Below, piece by piece: positions 24,292 through 32,626 of a DNA stretch of 39,438 nt. Each line of letters opens with the position of its first letter. Position 1 is the first letter of the stretch. The stretch covers positions 1-39,438 of the forward strand of contig NZ_VANV01000036.1 in assembly GCF_022496765.1 (NCBI RefSeq). The letters are read 5' to 3'. This stretch comes from Acidaminobacter sp. JC074. Lineage in GTDB: Bacteria > Bacillota > Clostridia > Peptostreptococcales > Acidaminobacteraceae. The notes under the pieces are model-generated. The model was not told where the DNA came from, did no database searches, and worked only from the letters and a program-made list of their open reading frames with translations. A program made the position numbers and the translations under genes.

Positions 24292-26817
24292 TTAAATCAA
24301 ATCCTTATCAATAATTGTCTTTAGTACCTTCATTATTTGAGGACAGTAAAGTGAACCTGAAGACATAGCCATCTCAAACCAAATATCTTTAGAAGTATGA
24401 TACATACCTGAAGTCTTATATATATCAAATTGGTCTGCTACTCGTAAAATTCGAGCAAAGAGCGGAATGATCTCCATGTGGTCCACTTGAGGGTAGCCCG
24501 TAAGATCATAGTTTAAATGGTGATATTCAATACCGTCTAAAATATTCTCAGACAATCCAATATTTTTAAGCATACGTTTACCGATGACTGGATGCTCTCT
24601 TATTTTTTCTTTACCAATATCACTTTCCTGTGCTTCTTTAGATAAGTACTGATCAGATATCCCGATTTTTCCTATATCATGTAGCAAACCGCTGACTTCT
24701 AAATCGATGATTTCATCATCATCCAAATAAAGTTCCTCTCCGATTTTTCTAACAATATCGGCAACACGATTAGAATGGCCCACTGAAACAGTTTCTTTAT
24801 CATCACCTGCTTCAGCCAGCACCTGAATCATTCTTAAATAATCTTTTCTTAGTTTTTCATATATCAAAGCACGTTCTACTACAATAGTGATGGTGTTTGT
24901 GAAAGTCTTCAATGTACTTTGTTTTTCTAGTAATGTTTGCTTTTCTACAATCAAGGTTATGATACCTTTACCTATTTCATGATTACCAACAGGAATAAAT
25001 ACAATAGCATAACCCATGCTGAGCATTCTCTTATAAGCAGCTTCTTCAACTGGTAGACTCTGGTCATCATAAACATATAGAATTTCATTTTTTTCACTGA
25101 CATATCCCAAACATGATTGATCATAAGAAATTGTAGATTGGGTAATGTAGTCATCACCAACACTGGTTCTATCTATAAGCTCAAAGTCATTGTCTTCATT
25201 TAAAAACCTGATGGTTACAGCTGACCAGCCGAATATGGCATCTAATTTTTCAAAAACAGAGTTGATAACCTGGTGCAGTGAAATGTTCATGGATGCTGTT
25301 TCAGTTAAGTCCATGATTAAGTTTTGCTCTTGCAGTTTCACATTAAAATTATGAAGTAATTCCTTATCATTACGTATGTCTCGACAGATACCGTATACAT
25401 AAAGTAACTCCCCATCATCAAATACCCTTGAAGTACTTGCCTCAACTAAAATCATTTGACCGTGTGAATCTATCATATTAAGTTCAAATTTCTTATAGTC
25501 TCTCGTTTTAATTAAGTCAAAGAAATCAAGTTCCTCATACCTATTAGACACAATGGTGTTGATTTCTCTTCCAATCAACTCATCATTCATAAAATTTAAA
25601 TGCAGGTTCAACTGATCATTTACAAAATCAATTTTTCCATCTTTATCTAAAACCCATACCATGCCCTTTATGTTATTGAGAATGGAATGGTATTCCTTCT
25701 GAGATACTCTGATCTTTTTATCTAACAGTTTTTGATTCTTAAACAGGTTTTCTAGCTCAATATTCTTCTCCATTAATACTTGATTGGTCTTTGAAACTTC
25801 GTCTAATTGAACTTGAAGAGCCCCCTTATCATTTTCGAACTTTTCTATAAGTTTATTAAATTCATTAAATAGGGTAACAAACTCTTTATCCCACTGATCA
25901 ATCTGGTGTCCTGAAGAATACACTTCATGGGTCTTATTGACGTGAAAAATAGCGTCTCTAAACTCGTTAAGTGGTACGGCTATTCTAACAGAACTTGAAA
26001 ATGCTAATATCACAGTAATAACACCTATAAATACCAAGATAACAGACATATCATAAGAGATATTTTTGATTTGATGATTATATGCTTCAACGGATGATGC
26101 AATAAACAAGTCTAAGTGTAAACGACTTAACTCATAGGATTTCACAACATATTTTTCATCATCATTCAAAAGAATATTTTTTGCATCTAAGGTCGATGAA
26201 ATACTTTCATCATAATAGATAATTTTACCTTGTTTATTCTTTAAAATAATATTAGACTTTGAAATATTATTTTCTTCGGGTAATGAAGCCACCAAATCTG
26301 ATACTAAGAAGTCAACGCCCATAACACCATGGAAAACATCATCCCTATAAGCTGCTATGGAAAGCGTAACAACCCATTTGTCTGTCAGTGCATCCACATA
26401 GGGTTCTGAAATCACAAAGTTATCTAATTTAGCATCTTTGTACCAATTACGTTCTCTACCATCAACCGCAGGCTTTCGATTATGATCCAGATAATTTTCA
26501 CCTATTTCGCTTGTGTAATAGGCATTAATTAAGGTGGGGTTATTTTCTAAAAAGTTATCCAGCATTCTAAAAATATAATCTTCGTTTTCATTGATTTCAA
26601 TCATAGATGCATAGAGTTCTAATTCTGCCCTTGAATCAGAAAAAAATGACTCAATTCTATATAAGTCATTTTCAAATTCTTTATCAATCATGGGATTGAT
26701 ACTATTATCATAATATTCTCGGCTTTCATGCATGATAAATACACTTAACACCACTGATGGAATTAAGATGGTAATGATCATTAAAATTAAGATTCTAGTA
26801 CGAAAAGCGTTTCTCAA
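24292..26817 (-). CDS. Membrane sensor with dCache, PAS, GAF and variant HD-GYP domains
   Basis: An 841-residue paralogue of the next gene. A membrane segment (about residues 9-30), a dCache-like extracytoplasmic domain (about 35-255), a second membrane segment (about 260-283), a coiled coil, PAS (about 380-485), GAF (about 510-650) and HD-GYP (about 675-835). The metal core HSNRVAD, LLHDIGKIGI and REHPVIG is intact and HHLNYDLTGYP is present. The DAFDAMTS motif is altered to DQFDIYKTSG, so activity may be weakened or retuned. The TTG at 26817 is chosen because GGAGG lies 5 bases upstream; a TTG four codons earlier overlaps that site. Confidence 0.87.
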   Translation of the reverse strand: MRNAFRTRILILMIITILIPSVVLSVFIMHESREYYDNSINPMIDKEFENDLYRIESFFSDSRAELELYASMIEINENEDYIFRMLDNFLENNPTLINAYYTSEIGENYLDHNRKPAVDGRERNWYKDAKLDNFVISEPYVDALTDKWVVTLSIAAYRDDVFHGVMGVDFLVSDLVASLPEENNISKSNIILKNKQGKIIYYDESISSTLDAKNILLNDDEKYVVKSYELSRLHLDLFIASSVEAYNHQIKNISYDMSVILVFIGVITVILAFSSSVRIAVPLNEFRDAIFHVNKTHEVYSSGHQIDQWDKEFVTLFNEFNKLIEKFENDKGALQVQLDEVSKTNQVLMEKNIELENLFKNQKLLDKKIRVSQKEYHSILNNIKGMVWVLDKDGKIDFVNDQLNLHLNFMNDELIGREINTIVSNRYEELDFFDLIKTRDYKKFELNMIDSHGQMILVEASTSRVFDDGELLYVYGICRDIRNDKELLHNFNVKLQEQNLIMDLTETASMNISLHQVINSVFEKLDAIFGWSAVTIRFLNEDNDFELIDRTSVGDDYITQSTISYDQSCLGYVSEKNEILYVYDDQSLPVEEAAYKRMLSMGYAIVFIPVGNHEIGKGIITLIVEKQTLLEKQSTLKTFTNTITIVVERALIYEKLRKDYLRMIQVLAEAGDDKETVSVGHSNRVADIVRKIGEELYLDDDEIIDLEVSGLLHDIGKIGISDQYLSKEAQESDIGKEKIREHPVIGKRMLKNIGLSENILDGIEYHHLNYDLTGYPQVDHMEIIPLFARILRVADQFDIYKTSGMYHTSKDIWFEMAMSSGSLYCPQIMKVLKTIIDKDLI

Positions 26818-26929
26818 ATTTGCCTCCAAGCCCTAATAATATTTTCTCATTTAGTGTATTAAGTTGCAAGCTTAATCCTCTAGAATCATTTAAATTCTTC
26901 AAAAAATATCTTATATTTACTCACTTAAT

Positions 26930-26968
26930 TAAAAAGACCTGTAAAACCCACTGTAAAGTGTTTACAGG
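26930..26968 (-). terminator. Second hairpin terminator downstream of the SRP RNA
   Basis: The minus strand forms CCTGTAAA...TTTTACAGG followed by TCTTTTT. It lies about 22 bases beyond the first terminator and before the HD-GYP genes. Confidence 0.5.
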
Positions 26969-26993
26969 CACTCAAATTACACATTTTTATATA

Positions 26994-27020
26994 AAAAGAA
27001 AACAACCTATTAGGTTGTTG
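26994..27020 (-). terminator. Terminator of the SRP RNA gene
   Basis: The minus strand forms AACAACC(TAATA)GGTTGTT followed by TTCTTTTT. It lies 15 bases past the 3' end of the SRP RNA. Confidence 0.8.
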
Positions 27021-27034
27021 TTCACAAAGTTAAA

Positions 27035-27298
27035 CCGTGCACCATTCTTCGAAGAATATAAACAAGCGTTACTCCACCAGTTAGCTCAAAACAGGCACTC
27101 CTACGTCACATGGAAAGGTTTGCTTACTGCTGCTTCCTTCCGGACCTGACAGGGTTCACAATTTCCCATTGCGTAGGACCCATTCATCAACACCACTTAT
27201 TAAAGTCAGACCCTACCAATAAACACCTCTAAATGGCTTCGATCCTGTTATAGCGGATTACAGGTTACAAGGCACCGCTAGCACCCCATCTAGCACGG
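27035..27298 (-). ncRNA. ffs: Signal recognition particle RNA, large Bacillus type
   Basis: The minus strand holds the invariant SRP domain IV core with the apical hairpin GTCAGGTCCGGAAGGAAGCAG at 27131-27151, matching bacterial SRP RNA. The 5' end CCGTGC and the 3' end GCACGG pair, giving about 264 nucleotides, the size of the Bacillus scRNA with an Alu-like domain. It lies 8 bases after the tadA stop, as in Bacillus (tadA-scr-dnaX); its promoter must lie in the end of tadA or it is processed from a tadA transcript. Confidence 0.93.
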
Positions 27299-27305
27299 TA
27301 AATAT

Positions 27306-27791
27306 TTAAACTTGCTCTGCAAGCTTACGATCTTTTTTCATTTGTCTCAAGTACTTAAAGAAATTAGAGATTGTCTGACGACACTCTTTTTCCATCAAAC
27401 CACTTTCAACATGAACATGATGATTCAATTTGGGTTCTTCTAGAACCTTAAATATCGATTCTACAGCACCCGCTTTATAATCTGTGGCACCATAAAATAA
27501 ATTAACAATTCTTGCTTGATATATCGCTCCAGCGCACATCAAACAGGGTTCAAGTGTAACATAGATATCACAGTCTGTCAATCGCCAACCTTGAAGCATT
27601 TGAGAAGCATTTTTTATTGCAGTAATCTCAGCATGAGCTAAAGGTGATTTTTCAGTTTCACGTGTATTATGTCCACGACCAATTATTTTACCATATCGAA
27701 CAATAACAGCTCCTATTGGCACTTCATTCATCTTTTGTGCTTTTCTAGCTTCTATCAAAGCCTCATTCATATAGAACTCTTGAACTGTCAT
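27306..27791 (-). CDS. tadA: tRNA-specific adenosine deaminase TadA
   Basis: A 161-residue zinc deaminase that converts A34 to inosine in tRNA-Arg. Zinc motifs: PLAHAEITAI (HAE) and EPCLMCAGAI (PCxxC). EVPIGAVIV and NxRE (HNTRETEKSPLAHAE) are typical of TadA. The start at ATG 27791 has GGAG 7 bases upstream; an in-frame ATG six codons earlier lacks a site. Adjacent to the SRP RNA as in Bacillus. Confidence 0.95.
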   Translation of the reverse strand: MTVQEFYMNEALIEARKAQKMNEVPIGAVIVRYGKIIGRGHNTRETEKSPLAHAEITAIKNASQMLQGWRLTDCDIYVTLEPCLMCAGAIYQARIVNLFYGATDYKAGAVESIFKVLEEPKLNHHVHVESGLMEKECRQTISNFFKYLRQMKKDRKLAEQV

Positions 27792-27830
27792 TATATACTC
27801 CAAAATCATTTTGATTCTTTCGACTTAATT

Positions 27831-27859
27831 ATTCTATCACAGCTTGATAATCTATACAA
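27831..27859 (-). promoter_or_regulatory. Promoter of tadA
   Basis: Minus-strand -35 TTGTAT (27854-27859), 17-base spacer, -10 TAGAAT (27831-27836). Confidence 0.5.
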
Positions 27860-27883
27860 TTAACAATTTATAAAACCTTTAAT

Positions 27884-27908
27884 GGAACTTTACTTTTAAA
27901 TCTACGTC
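27884..27908 (+). promoter_or_regulatory. ECF-type promoter of the sigma factor gene
   Basis: GGAAC (27884-27888), 16-base spacer, CGTC (27905-27908) matches the classical ECF sigma promoter. It lies about 67 bases upstream of the sigma factor start, so the sigma factor probably drives its own gene. Confidence 0.7.
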
Positions 27909-27975
27909 TGAAAAGAAGTTGCATAAATGCACGATTTAAGACTTGTGAATCGTATTTCTATAAAAGGAGGCAAAG

Positions 27976-28458
27976 TTGAACAGAATATATGTCGGCATTT
28001 CTATAGATGAAATAGTGAATAAATACTCTGATATGCTTATAAGAATTGCATTTCAAAACTTAAAATCCATTCATGATGCAGAAGATATTGCTCAAAGTGT
28101 TTATATAAAGCTTATTGAAAAAGACCCGGATTTTGTTAGTGAAGATCATTTAAAATCTTGGCTTATAAGAGTATGCATCAATAAATGTAAAGATCATTTT
28201 AAATCCTCATGGTTTAAAAAGACCTGTCCACTAGACAATTCCATTGTCCTGTTTGCACCTGAGGAAAAAGAAATCTTAGAAGAGGTTTTTCAATTACAGC
28301 GAGAAGACAGAAATATCATCTACTTGTACTATTATGAAGGCTATAGTATTAGAGAAATTGCATCCATACTTAGAAAAAAAGAAAATACCATCAGTTCAAA
28401 GCTTCAGAGAGCAAGAAAAAAATTAAAAGTCTTAATTCAAGAAGGGAGAATCGGATGA
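27976..28458 (+). CDS. ECF RNA polymerase sigma factor
   Basis: A 160-residue sigma-70 family factor of the extracytoplasmic function group. Region 2 is visible around YSDMLIRIAFQNLKSIHDAEDIAQSVYIKLIEK (about residues 18-50); region 4 has YYYEGYSIREIASILRKKENTISSKLQRARKKL (about 118-152). It lacks region 3, as expected. TTG start at 27976 with AAAGGAGG 6 bases upstream. The stop overlaps the start of the following membrane protein (ATGA), and an ECF-type promoter precedes it. Stimulus unknown. Confidence 0.92.
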   Translation: MNRIYVGISIDEIVNKYSDMLIRIAFQNLKSIHDAEDIAQSVYIKLIEKDPDFVSEDHLKSWLIRVCINKCKDHFKSSWFKKTCPLDNSIVLFAPEEKEILEEVFQLQREDRNIIYLYYYEGYSIREIASILRKKENTISSKLQRARKKLKVLIQEGRIG

Positions 28459-28967
28459 TGAATAAAAATTATGAAAATGCAATCAATAAAATACAAGCAT
28501 CAGATGATTTTAAATACAAAACCCTGAAAAAATTAGAGACACATGGTTGTGACAACCATAAAAATATATCTAGAGTTTTCTTAAGTATGGCAGCGTGTAT
28601 ACTCATAGCCTTAGGGACATTATTGCATACAAACACAAAATCAATGGACTTGAGAGATAGAATCATAGTCGATAGCCAAGCAATCAGTGCAAGTGTTATG
28701 GTTAATATTGAAGGTGAAATAATTGATGTCTCTAATGATGGCATGAGCTTTCAGTTAAGTAGTGGCAAATGGGTCTATATTGATCATGAAACACAAATTG
28801 GTATGACAGCCCTAAATGATTCTGAAAAAGACCAGCAGTTATTTGAACCTAGTTTTAGAATAGGTAACACCATTACTGGCTTTACAGAAAACAAAGACGC
28901 TAAAATTATTTATGCTTACGCTATTTATACAAACTGGAACTGGAATGAACCTATAAGTATTCAATAG
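28455..28967 (+). CDS. Membrane protein coupled to the ECF sigma factor, probable anti-sigma factor
   Basis: A 170-residue protein with a cytoplasmic N-terminus (about 1-40), one membrane segment (about 41-57, VFLSMAACILIALGTLL) and an external C-terminal domain (about 60-170). The external part has beta-strand character (GEIIDVSNDGMSFQLSSGKWVYID) and resembles small OB- or DUF5666-like modules, but I do not recognise a family. No zinc-binding anti-sigma motif (HxxxCxxC) is visible. Its position, coupling and topology suggest it restrains the sigma factor. Starts at 28455; ATG 28458 is equally possible. Confidence 0.75.
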   Translation: MMNKNYENAINKIQASDDFKYKTLKKLETHGCDNHKNISRVFLSMAACILIALGTLLHTNTKSMDLRDRIIVDSQAISASVMVNIEGEIIDVSNDGMSFQLSSGKWVYIDHETQIGMTALNDSEKDQQLFEPSFRIGNTITGFTENKDAKIIYAYAIYTNWNWNEPISIQ

Positions 28968-29048
28968 GAATAATGTATAAGTATTACAAGAGTCCATATC
29001 ATTCATTTTGCTACTTATATCTCATTTAATAAACTTATATTTGAAAAT

Positions 29049-29073
29049 GGCGTAGCAGATTACCTACTACGCC
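29049..29073. terminator. Hairpin between the convergent anti-sigma-like and Grd-type genes
   Basis: GGCGTAG and CTACGCC form the outer stem, extended by a further AG/CT pair across one mismatch. The minus-strand tail ATTTTC is weakly T-rich; the plus-strand tail is poor. It probably ends the grd transcript. Confidence 0.5.
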
Positions 29074-29102
29074 TTAAATCTTGAATTAACTAAATACAAT
29101 TA

Positions 29103-30419
29103 CTAACCAAGATCTATTGTTTCAACAACACCCGCTTGCCCAGGCTTAGTTAACATATCAATAGCCTTATTTACAAGCGTCATTCTTACTTTTTCTTCTT
29201 CTTCTTTCGGTAAGTTATGGTTACCTAATGGACTTGAGATGGTTTCGCCTCTTAAAATTCTAGATACACCAACTGTTTTTGGTACATCTACAACAGCTGT
29301 AATCTGAACTACAGGTATACCGGCTTCTTCGATTTTACTTGCTAACACTGCACCGCAGCGTGTACTAGTGCCTCATGTAGAAGTTAGAATAACTGCATCC
29401 ACTTCATCTGCTTTTAAAGCGCTAACAATATCCTCGCCAATGCCCTCAGCAATTTCAACTGCCATTACATTACCTGTAGTAATATAGGCATATGGTGCTA
29501 CAGAACCAATAATGCCTTGTTCCTCAAGGGCTTTCATCGGATCTCTTGGTAAGAGTCTATTCGGATCTTCATTTACATAGACTTTATCATAACCAGCATG
29601 AATAACCATACCATCTTCTTTTACAAGGTGGTCTAGATCATACTTACCCCATGTAGAAGCTGCTGCAGATTTAATGTTATCCGGGTTATCTGTTGGAATA
29701 TAACCACCATCTGATACTATTGCAATTTTAGCCTTATTTATTTCTGTAATTGGTTTAGGCGGTTCTATTTTTTTGTATCTAGGTGCTTCTATTTCAGACA
29801 CCCACTCCTCACCATTCATTTTTTTCATTAACATCTCTATTGCTCTTTGAGATGCCGTTTTTTCATCTAACTCATTTACTAATCTATTTCTGATAAAATA
29901 ACCTTCTGATGCTGCACTACCAACTCGTTCACCAGTCAGTATCTTTCTACCAAGACCAGACATTGAGTTTACTGCTTCTCTTAAACGTCTTGCACTACCA
30001 GCAGTTTTCATGATGAATATCTTTTGTCTATAAATCGGCATTGCAGGTGCTTCTTCATTCATACCTGCTATACATGGAATACCTAATTTTTCACTAACAG
30101 CTGTAGCTATTGCACCACAGTTCATACCATATCTACCTGCTGTAAATGATGGTCCAGCAAAGAAAATATCTGGTTTTAATTCTTCTATTACTTTTAGTGA
30201 TTCTTCTATTGCCTGATCTTGATTTTCCACAAAGTAGTTATCACCACAAATGACAGTTCCAACCACTTCACCAATGTCTTCAAACAATTTATTGAATAAC
30301 AACGTTGGACCAACTGGTTCATGTTTAACACTTACACCGATGTCAGCTTTGTCTTCACCACCAATTTGTGCAAAAAATTGATTGATATAGCAGACTATTC
30401 TTAACTTCTTGTTCTCCAT
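29103..30419 (-). CDS. Selenoprotein subunit of glycine/sarcosine/betaine reductase component B (Sec349)
   Basis: A 438-residue protein when TGA at 29373-29375 is read as selenocysteine. The N-terminal 348 residues match GrdB/GrdF/GrdH (VCYINQFFAQIGGEDKADIG, FAGPSFTAGRYGMNCGAIA, AGMNEEAPAMPIY). The Sec motif is ILTST-U-GTSTRCGA, and the family sequence continues in frame (IEEAGIPVVQITAV...GNHNLP). A SECIS-like hairpin with loop GCTGCG follows the UGA. Component B takes the amine substrate, releases the amine and passes a carboxymethyl group to selenoprotein A. The middle residue of UxxSxxC is Ser; other members, as I recall, have Cys. It follows the proprotein gene by 20 bases. Direct adjacency of the two subunits, without grdA, is more like the sarcosine or betaine set than the glycine set; substrate is unproven. 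Confidence 0.9.
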
Positions 30420-30439
30420 TATTAATATCCTTTCTAATC

Positions 30440-31840
30440 CTAATACTCAACTGCACGCATATTAAATCCACCTAGGTACGCAATTGCTCCAAGAACCGTA
30501 CCAATTAGAACAGGTGACTTGGCACTATTGGGAAGATCTTTGGTATAAGTAATGAAGCCACCATTCGCTACATCCCACATTGGCGTCTCTGGAATACCAC
30601 CATATATCTTGTCCATAACAAGTCTTGGACCAACAGCTGCATTACCAAATGATAATGAGTGATTAACCTTGCCCACTCTAACATCATCGAATATCAACTC
30701 TGAGTTCATATTATTAATTGGATTAAAGGCATCTTGGATTTCTACAGTATGGATACCTCTATCTTCGCAAGCAGAAGCTGCTAATCCCATACAGATAGTT
30801 GGTGCCCCACCCATACACTTAGTAAACAATGCACCATCAACTTTGAAAGTTTCTTTCATGATATTGCCAACCATTTGTGAAGTGATGTTTCTTCTTTTAG
30901 CTTCTGAACTAACAGTTGTAATAATCATGCCTACAAAATCTACTGTTTTTCCATGCTCACGAAGTAAATCAACTATGACAGCTGCATTTTGGATCTCATA
31001 GGTTAGCATATAACGACCATAACTACATTGGGCAATTGACCCATCTAACACTTCAGTTGGTTCTACAATCCATGGTAGGTTGTCCTGAATTGGATAACCG
31101 TAAAACATAGATTCACTATAGCCATCACAATTGTATTGTTCTGTAACTAATTGTAGTGAGTAAGCTACTCTAGGTAAGTTAGGGTATCTCGTTTCATTGT
31201 CAAATACTTCTACACTATCAGCTGCAACATCTAATGTTTGTTGTGCTAAAAATGTACTTAACTTCAGTTTGATTCTTTTAATCGCTTCAAATCTTTCTTC
31301 AGTAGGAATACTATCTACTTTTGAAAATGATTCTAAAACCTCTTCACCTGGCTGGTAGTTAGCCTTAGCTGCAGCTCTTACAGCATCTTTTAATACATCA
31401 TCATCAGTAAGCTTAACTTCAACAACTAAGTTCAATAATTTGCTGTATGGTGAGAAATCTGCATATTCACCTTTCATGTCTAAGGTAATACCATTTCTCA
31501 TAATGCGGCTTGGAACGAAGTTACAAGTTAACATAGACATGCCTTTTAAAGCTCTTGTCACACCTTCACCTGCAGTTTTAAAACTTTCAGATAAATGACC
31601 CGGCCAATTATCATAAGTATCACCAACCTTACATCTCGGTTCTATAGCATCTAGAACTTCAATTACTCTAGCACTATCACCTGGGCGAACAATATTAATC
31701 TCTAATTCTTTTAAAAGAGGTTCATCTTTGACGTGGTCAAACATTTCATCTTTTGATACAAAAAGTGTGCCATCACTAAAATGTGTTGTATCAGCAAACT
31801 GAATATCTTTTACCTCTAAATTTTCCATTGTAAGTTTCAT
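30440..31840 (-). CDS. Component B alpha/beta proprotein of a Grd-type reductase (GrdE/GrdG/GrdI family)
   Basis: A 466-residue proprotein that in this family self-cleaves at an Asn-Cys bond to give alpha and beta chains with a pyruvoyl cofactor binding the amine substrate. The N-terminus (MKLTMENLEVKDIQFADTTH) and the C-terminal half (VDGALFTKCMGGAPTICMGLAA) fit the GrdE/G/I group. The best cleavage candidate is Cys238 in QYNCDGYS, placed as expected near the middle. Start at ATG 31840 with GGAG about 9 bases upstream. First gene of the pair with the selenoprotein gene. A long leader with a terminator precedes it. No grdA, grdC or grdD is in the window, so common components A and C must be elsewhere. 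Confidence 0.87.
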   Translation of the reverse strand: MKLTMENLEVKDIQFADTTHFSDGTLFVSKDEMFDHVKDEPLLKELEINIVRPGDSARVIEVLDAIEPRCKVGDTYDNWPGHLSESFKTAGEGVTRALKGMSMLTCNFVPSRIMRNGITLDMKGEYADFSPYSKLLNLVVEVKLTDDDVLKDAVRAAAKANYQPGEEVLESFSKVDSIPTEERFEAIKRIKLKLSTFLAQQTLDVAADSVEVFDNETRYPNLPRVAYSLQLVTEQYNCDGYSESMFYGYPIQDNLPWIVEPTEVLDGSIAQCSYGRYMLTYEIQNAAVIVDLLREHGKTVDFVGMIITTVSSEAKRRNITSQMVGNIMKETFKVDGALFTKCMGGAPTICMGLAASACEDRGIHTVEIQDAFNPINNMNSELIFDDVRVGKVNHSLSFGNAAVGPRLVMDKIYGGIPETPMWDVANGGFITYTKDLPNSAKSPVLIGTVLGAIAYLGGFNMRAVEY

Positions 31841-31937
31841 AAAGAAAATCTCCATTTAATTATTGGTTGATAAGGTTTTATTACCTTATATTGTTTTCTC
31901 ATTAGAAATCTCATCTTAAACTAAAAGAAATAGTTTC

Positions 31938-31984
31938 AAAAAAAGATATCACTGAATTATAAATACTTAATTCCATTTGATATC
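31938..31984 (-). terminator. Intrinsic terminator in the leader of the grd-type operon
   Basis: On the minus strand, GATATC...GATATC forms the outer stem and GAATTA...TAATTC the inner stem, followed by seven T. It lies about 98 bases upstream of the first grd-type gene, so it either attenuates that operon or ends a separate small RNA. Confidence 0.6.
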
Positions 31985-32055
31985 ATCTGTACTCAATAAA
32001 TTTCAATGTAAATGCTAAATTCTAATTTAAGAATGATTTACCTTTCTAATGTAAT

Positions 32056-32070
32056 ATGAGTTAAACTCAT
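32056..32070. promoter_or_regulatory. ATGAGT-N3-ACTCAT dyad, possible TetR operator
   Basis: ATGAGTTAAACTCAT is a near-perfect 15-base palindrome. Its half-sites recur in the palindrome at 32168-32183. The divergent TetR genes make a regulator-binding role plausible. Confidence 0.35.
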
Positions 32071-32114
32071 AAAGTAATCCATACTGCATGAATGGCTAAG
32101 GTCAACTCAATCAA

Positions 32115-32275
32115 CCATCCATACTTTCTGGATCATAAAGTGGTTTAGAGGTTTGGCTATACTCAAACATGAGTATACTCATGTCGCTGAGATTGGGCAT
32201 AGCTAACCAGGATATAAGTTTAAATCTGACTTTGTTCCAATCTGTTCAAGCTTGAGTTCACAGGATCATGGATGG
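32115..32275 (-). other. 161-bp nested inverted-repeat element (candidate structured leader RNA)
   Basis: The ends CCATCCAT (32115-32122) and ATGGATGG (32268-32275) are complementary over 8 bases. Inside, GGTT-GCTAT arms (32150-32160 with 32199-32208) enclose the perfect palindrome CATGAGTATACTCATG (32168-32183). An alternative hairpin TATACTCA-AACA-TGAGTATA (32158-32177) overlaps that palindrome, so two structures exclude each other. A separate palindrome TCAAGCTTGA lies at 32246-32255. Orientation is inferred from the grd-strand terminator downstream. Confidence 0.45.
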
Positions 32276-32488
32276 AATAACCAAATTCAAATGACCTATA
32301 AACAACAGACATTACAAAATCAAATATAACCTTCAGAATCAAAAGTTAATGTCAACACAGTAATAATCTTATTGCTTCTACAAAAGGGATATTGAACTAC
32401 ACAAAAGATATACTAATCTCATTAAGTCTAAAAATTACAGGAGACCTTGTAATAAACTGATGTTGACAGAAACCTATGTTATAGTTGT

Positions 32489-32494
32489 ATTATA
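32489..32494 (-). promoter_or_regulatory. Possible -10 box for the grd-type operon
   Basis: TATAAT on the minus strand, upstream of the dyad element; the -35 position (TTCGAA) is a weak match. The distance to the first gene would give a leader of about 640 bases. Confidence 0.3.
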
Positions 32495-32580
32495 GTATAG
32501 CTCTCTAATCATTCGAATTCACAATTTAGTCCAACTGTGCAAAAATTCAAATAGTTTACTTTATGTGATAAAAAAGATGA

Positions 32581-32586
32581 TATAAT
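32581..32586 (+). promoter_or_regulatory. Probable -10 box of the tetR pair
   Basis: TATAAT lies 40 bases before the start of the first tetR gene; no good -35 is present. Confidence 0.4.
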
Positions 32587-32626
32587 TAATTACAAAGTAT
32601 GTAATAATGAACAGAAGGGGACTTTT

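Larger units (their letters stand above)
31841..32626. other. Long divergent intergenic region between grd-type genes and tetR genes, with dyads
   Basis: A 786-bp non-coding stretch with no convincing open frame. It contains an intrinsic terminator on the grd strand (31938-31984), an ATGAGT-N3-ACTCAT dyad (32056-32070), a nested dyad block (32115-32275), a TATAAT on the minus strand (32489-32494) that could start the grd transcript, and a TATAAT (32581-32586) serving the tetR genes. The rest is AT-rich without visible features. Confidence 0.6.

Noticed and set aside
29103..29375. Frameshift or pseudogene break in the component B gene
   Set aside because: The frame is unchanged across the TGA, the codon lies exactly at the family's Sec site, and homology continues on both sides; selenocysteine explains it.
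32115..32275. Insertion-sequence remnant with terminal repeats
   Set aside because: No transposase fragment or target-site duplication is visible, and the repeats are nested rather than terminal only.
31841..32626. Glycine riboswitch upstream of the grd-type operon
   Set aside because: The conserved glycine aptamer segments are not found on either strand; the dyad block has a different layout.
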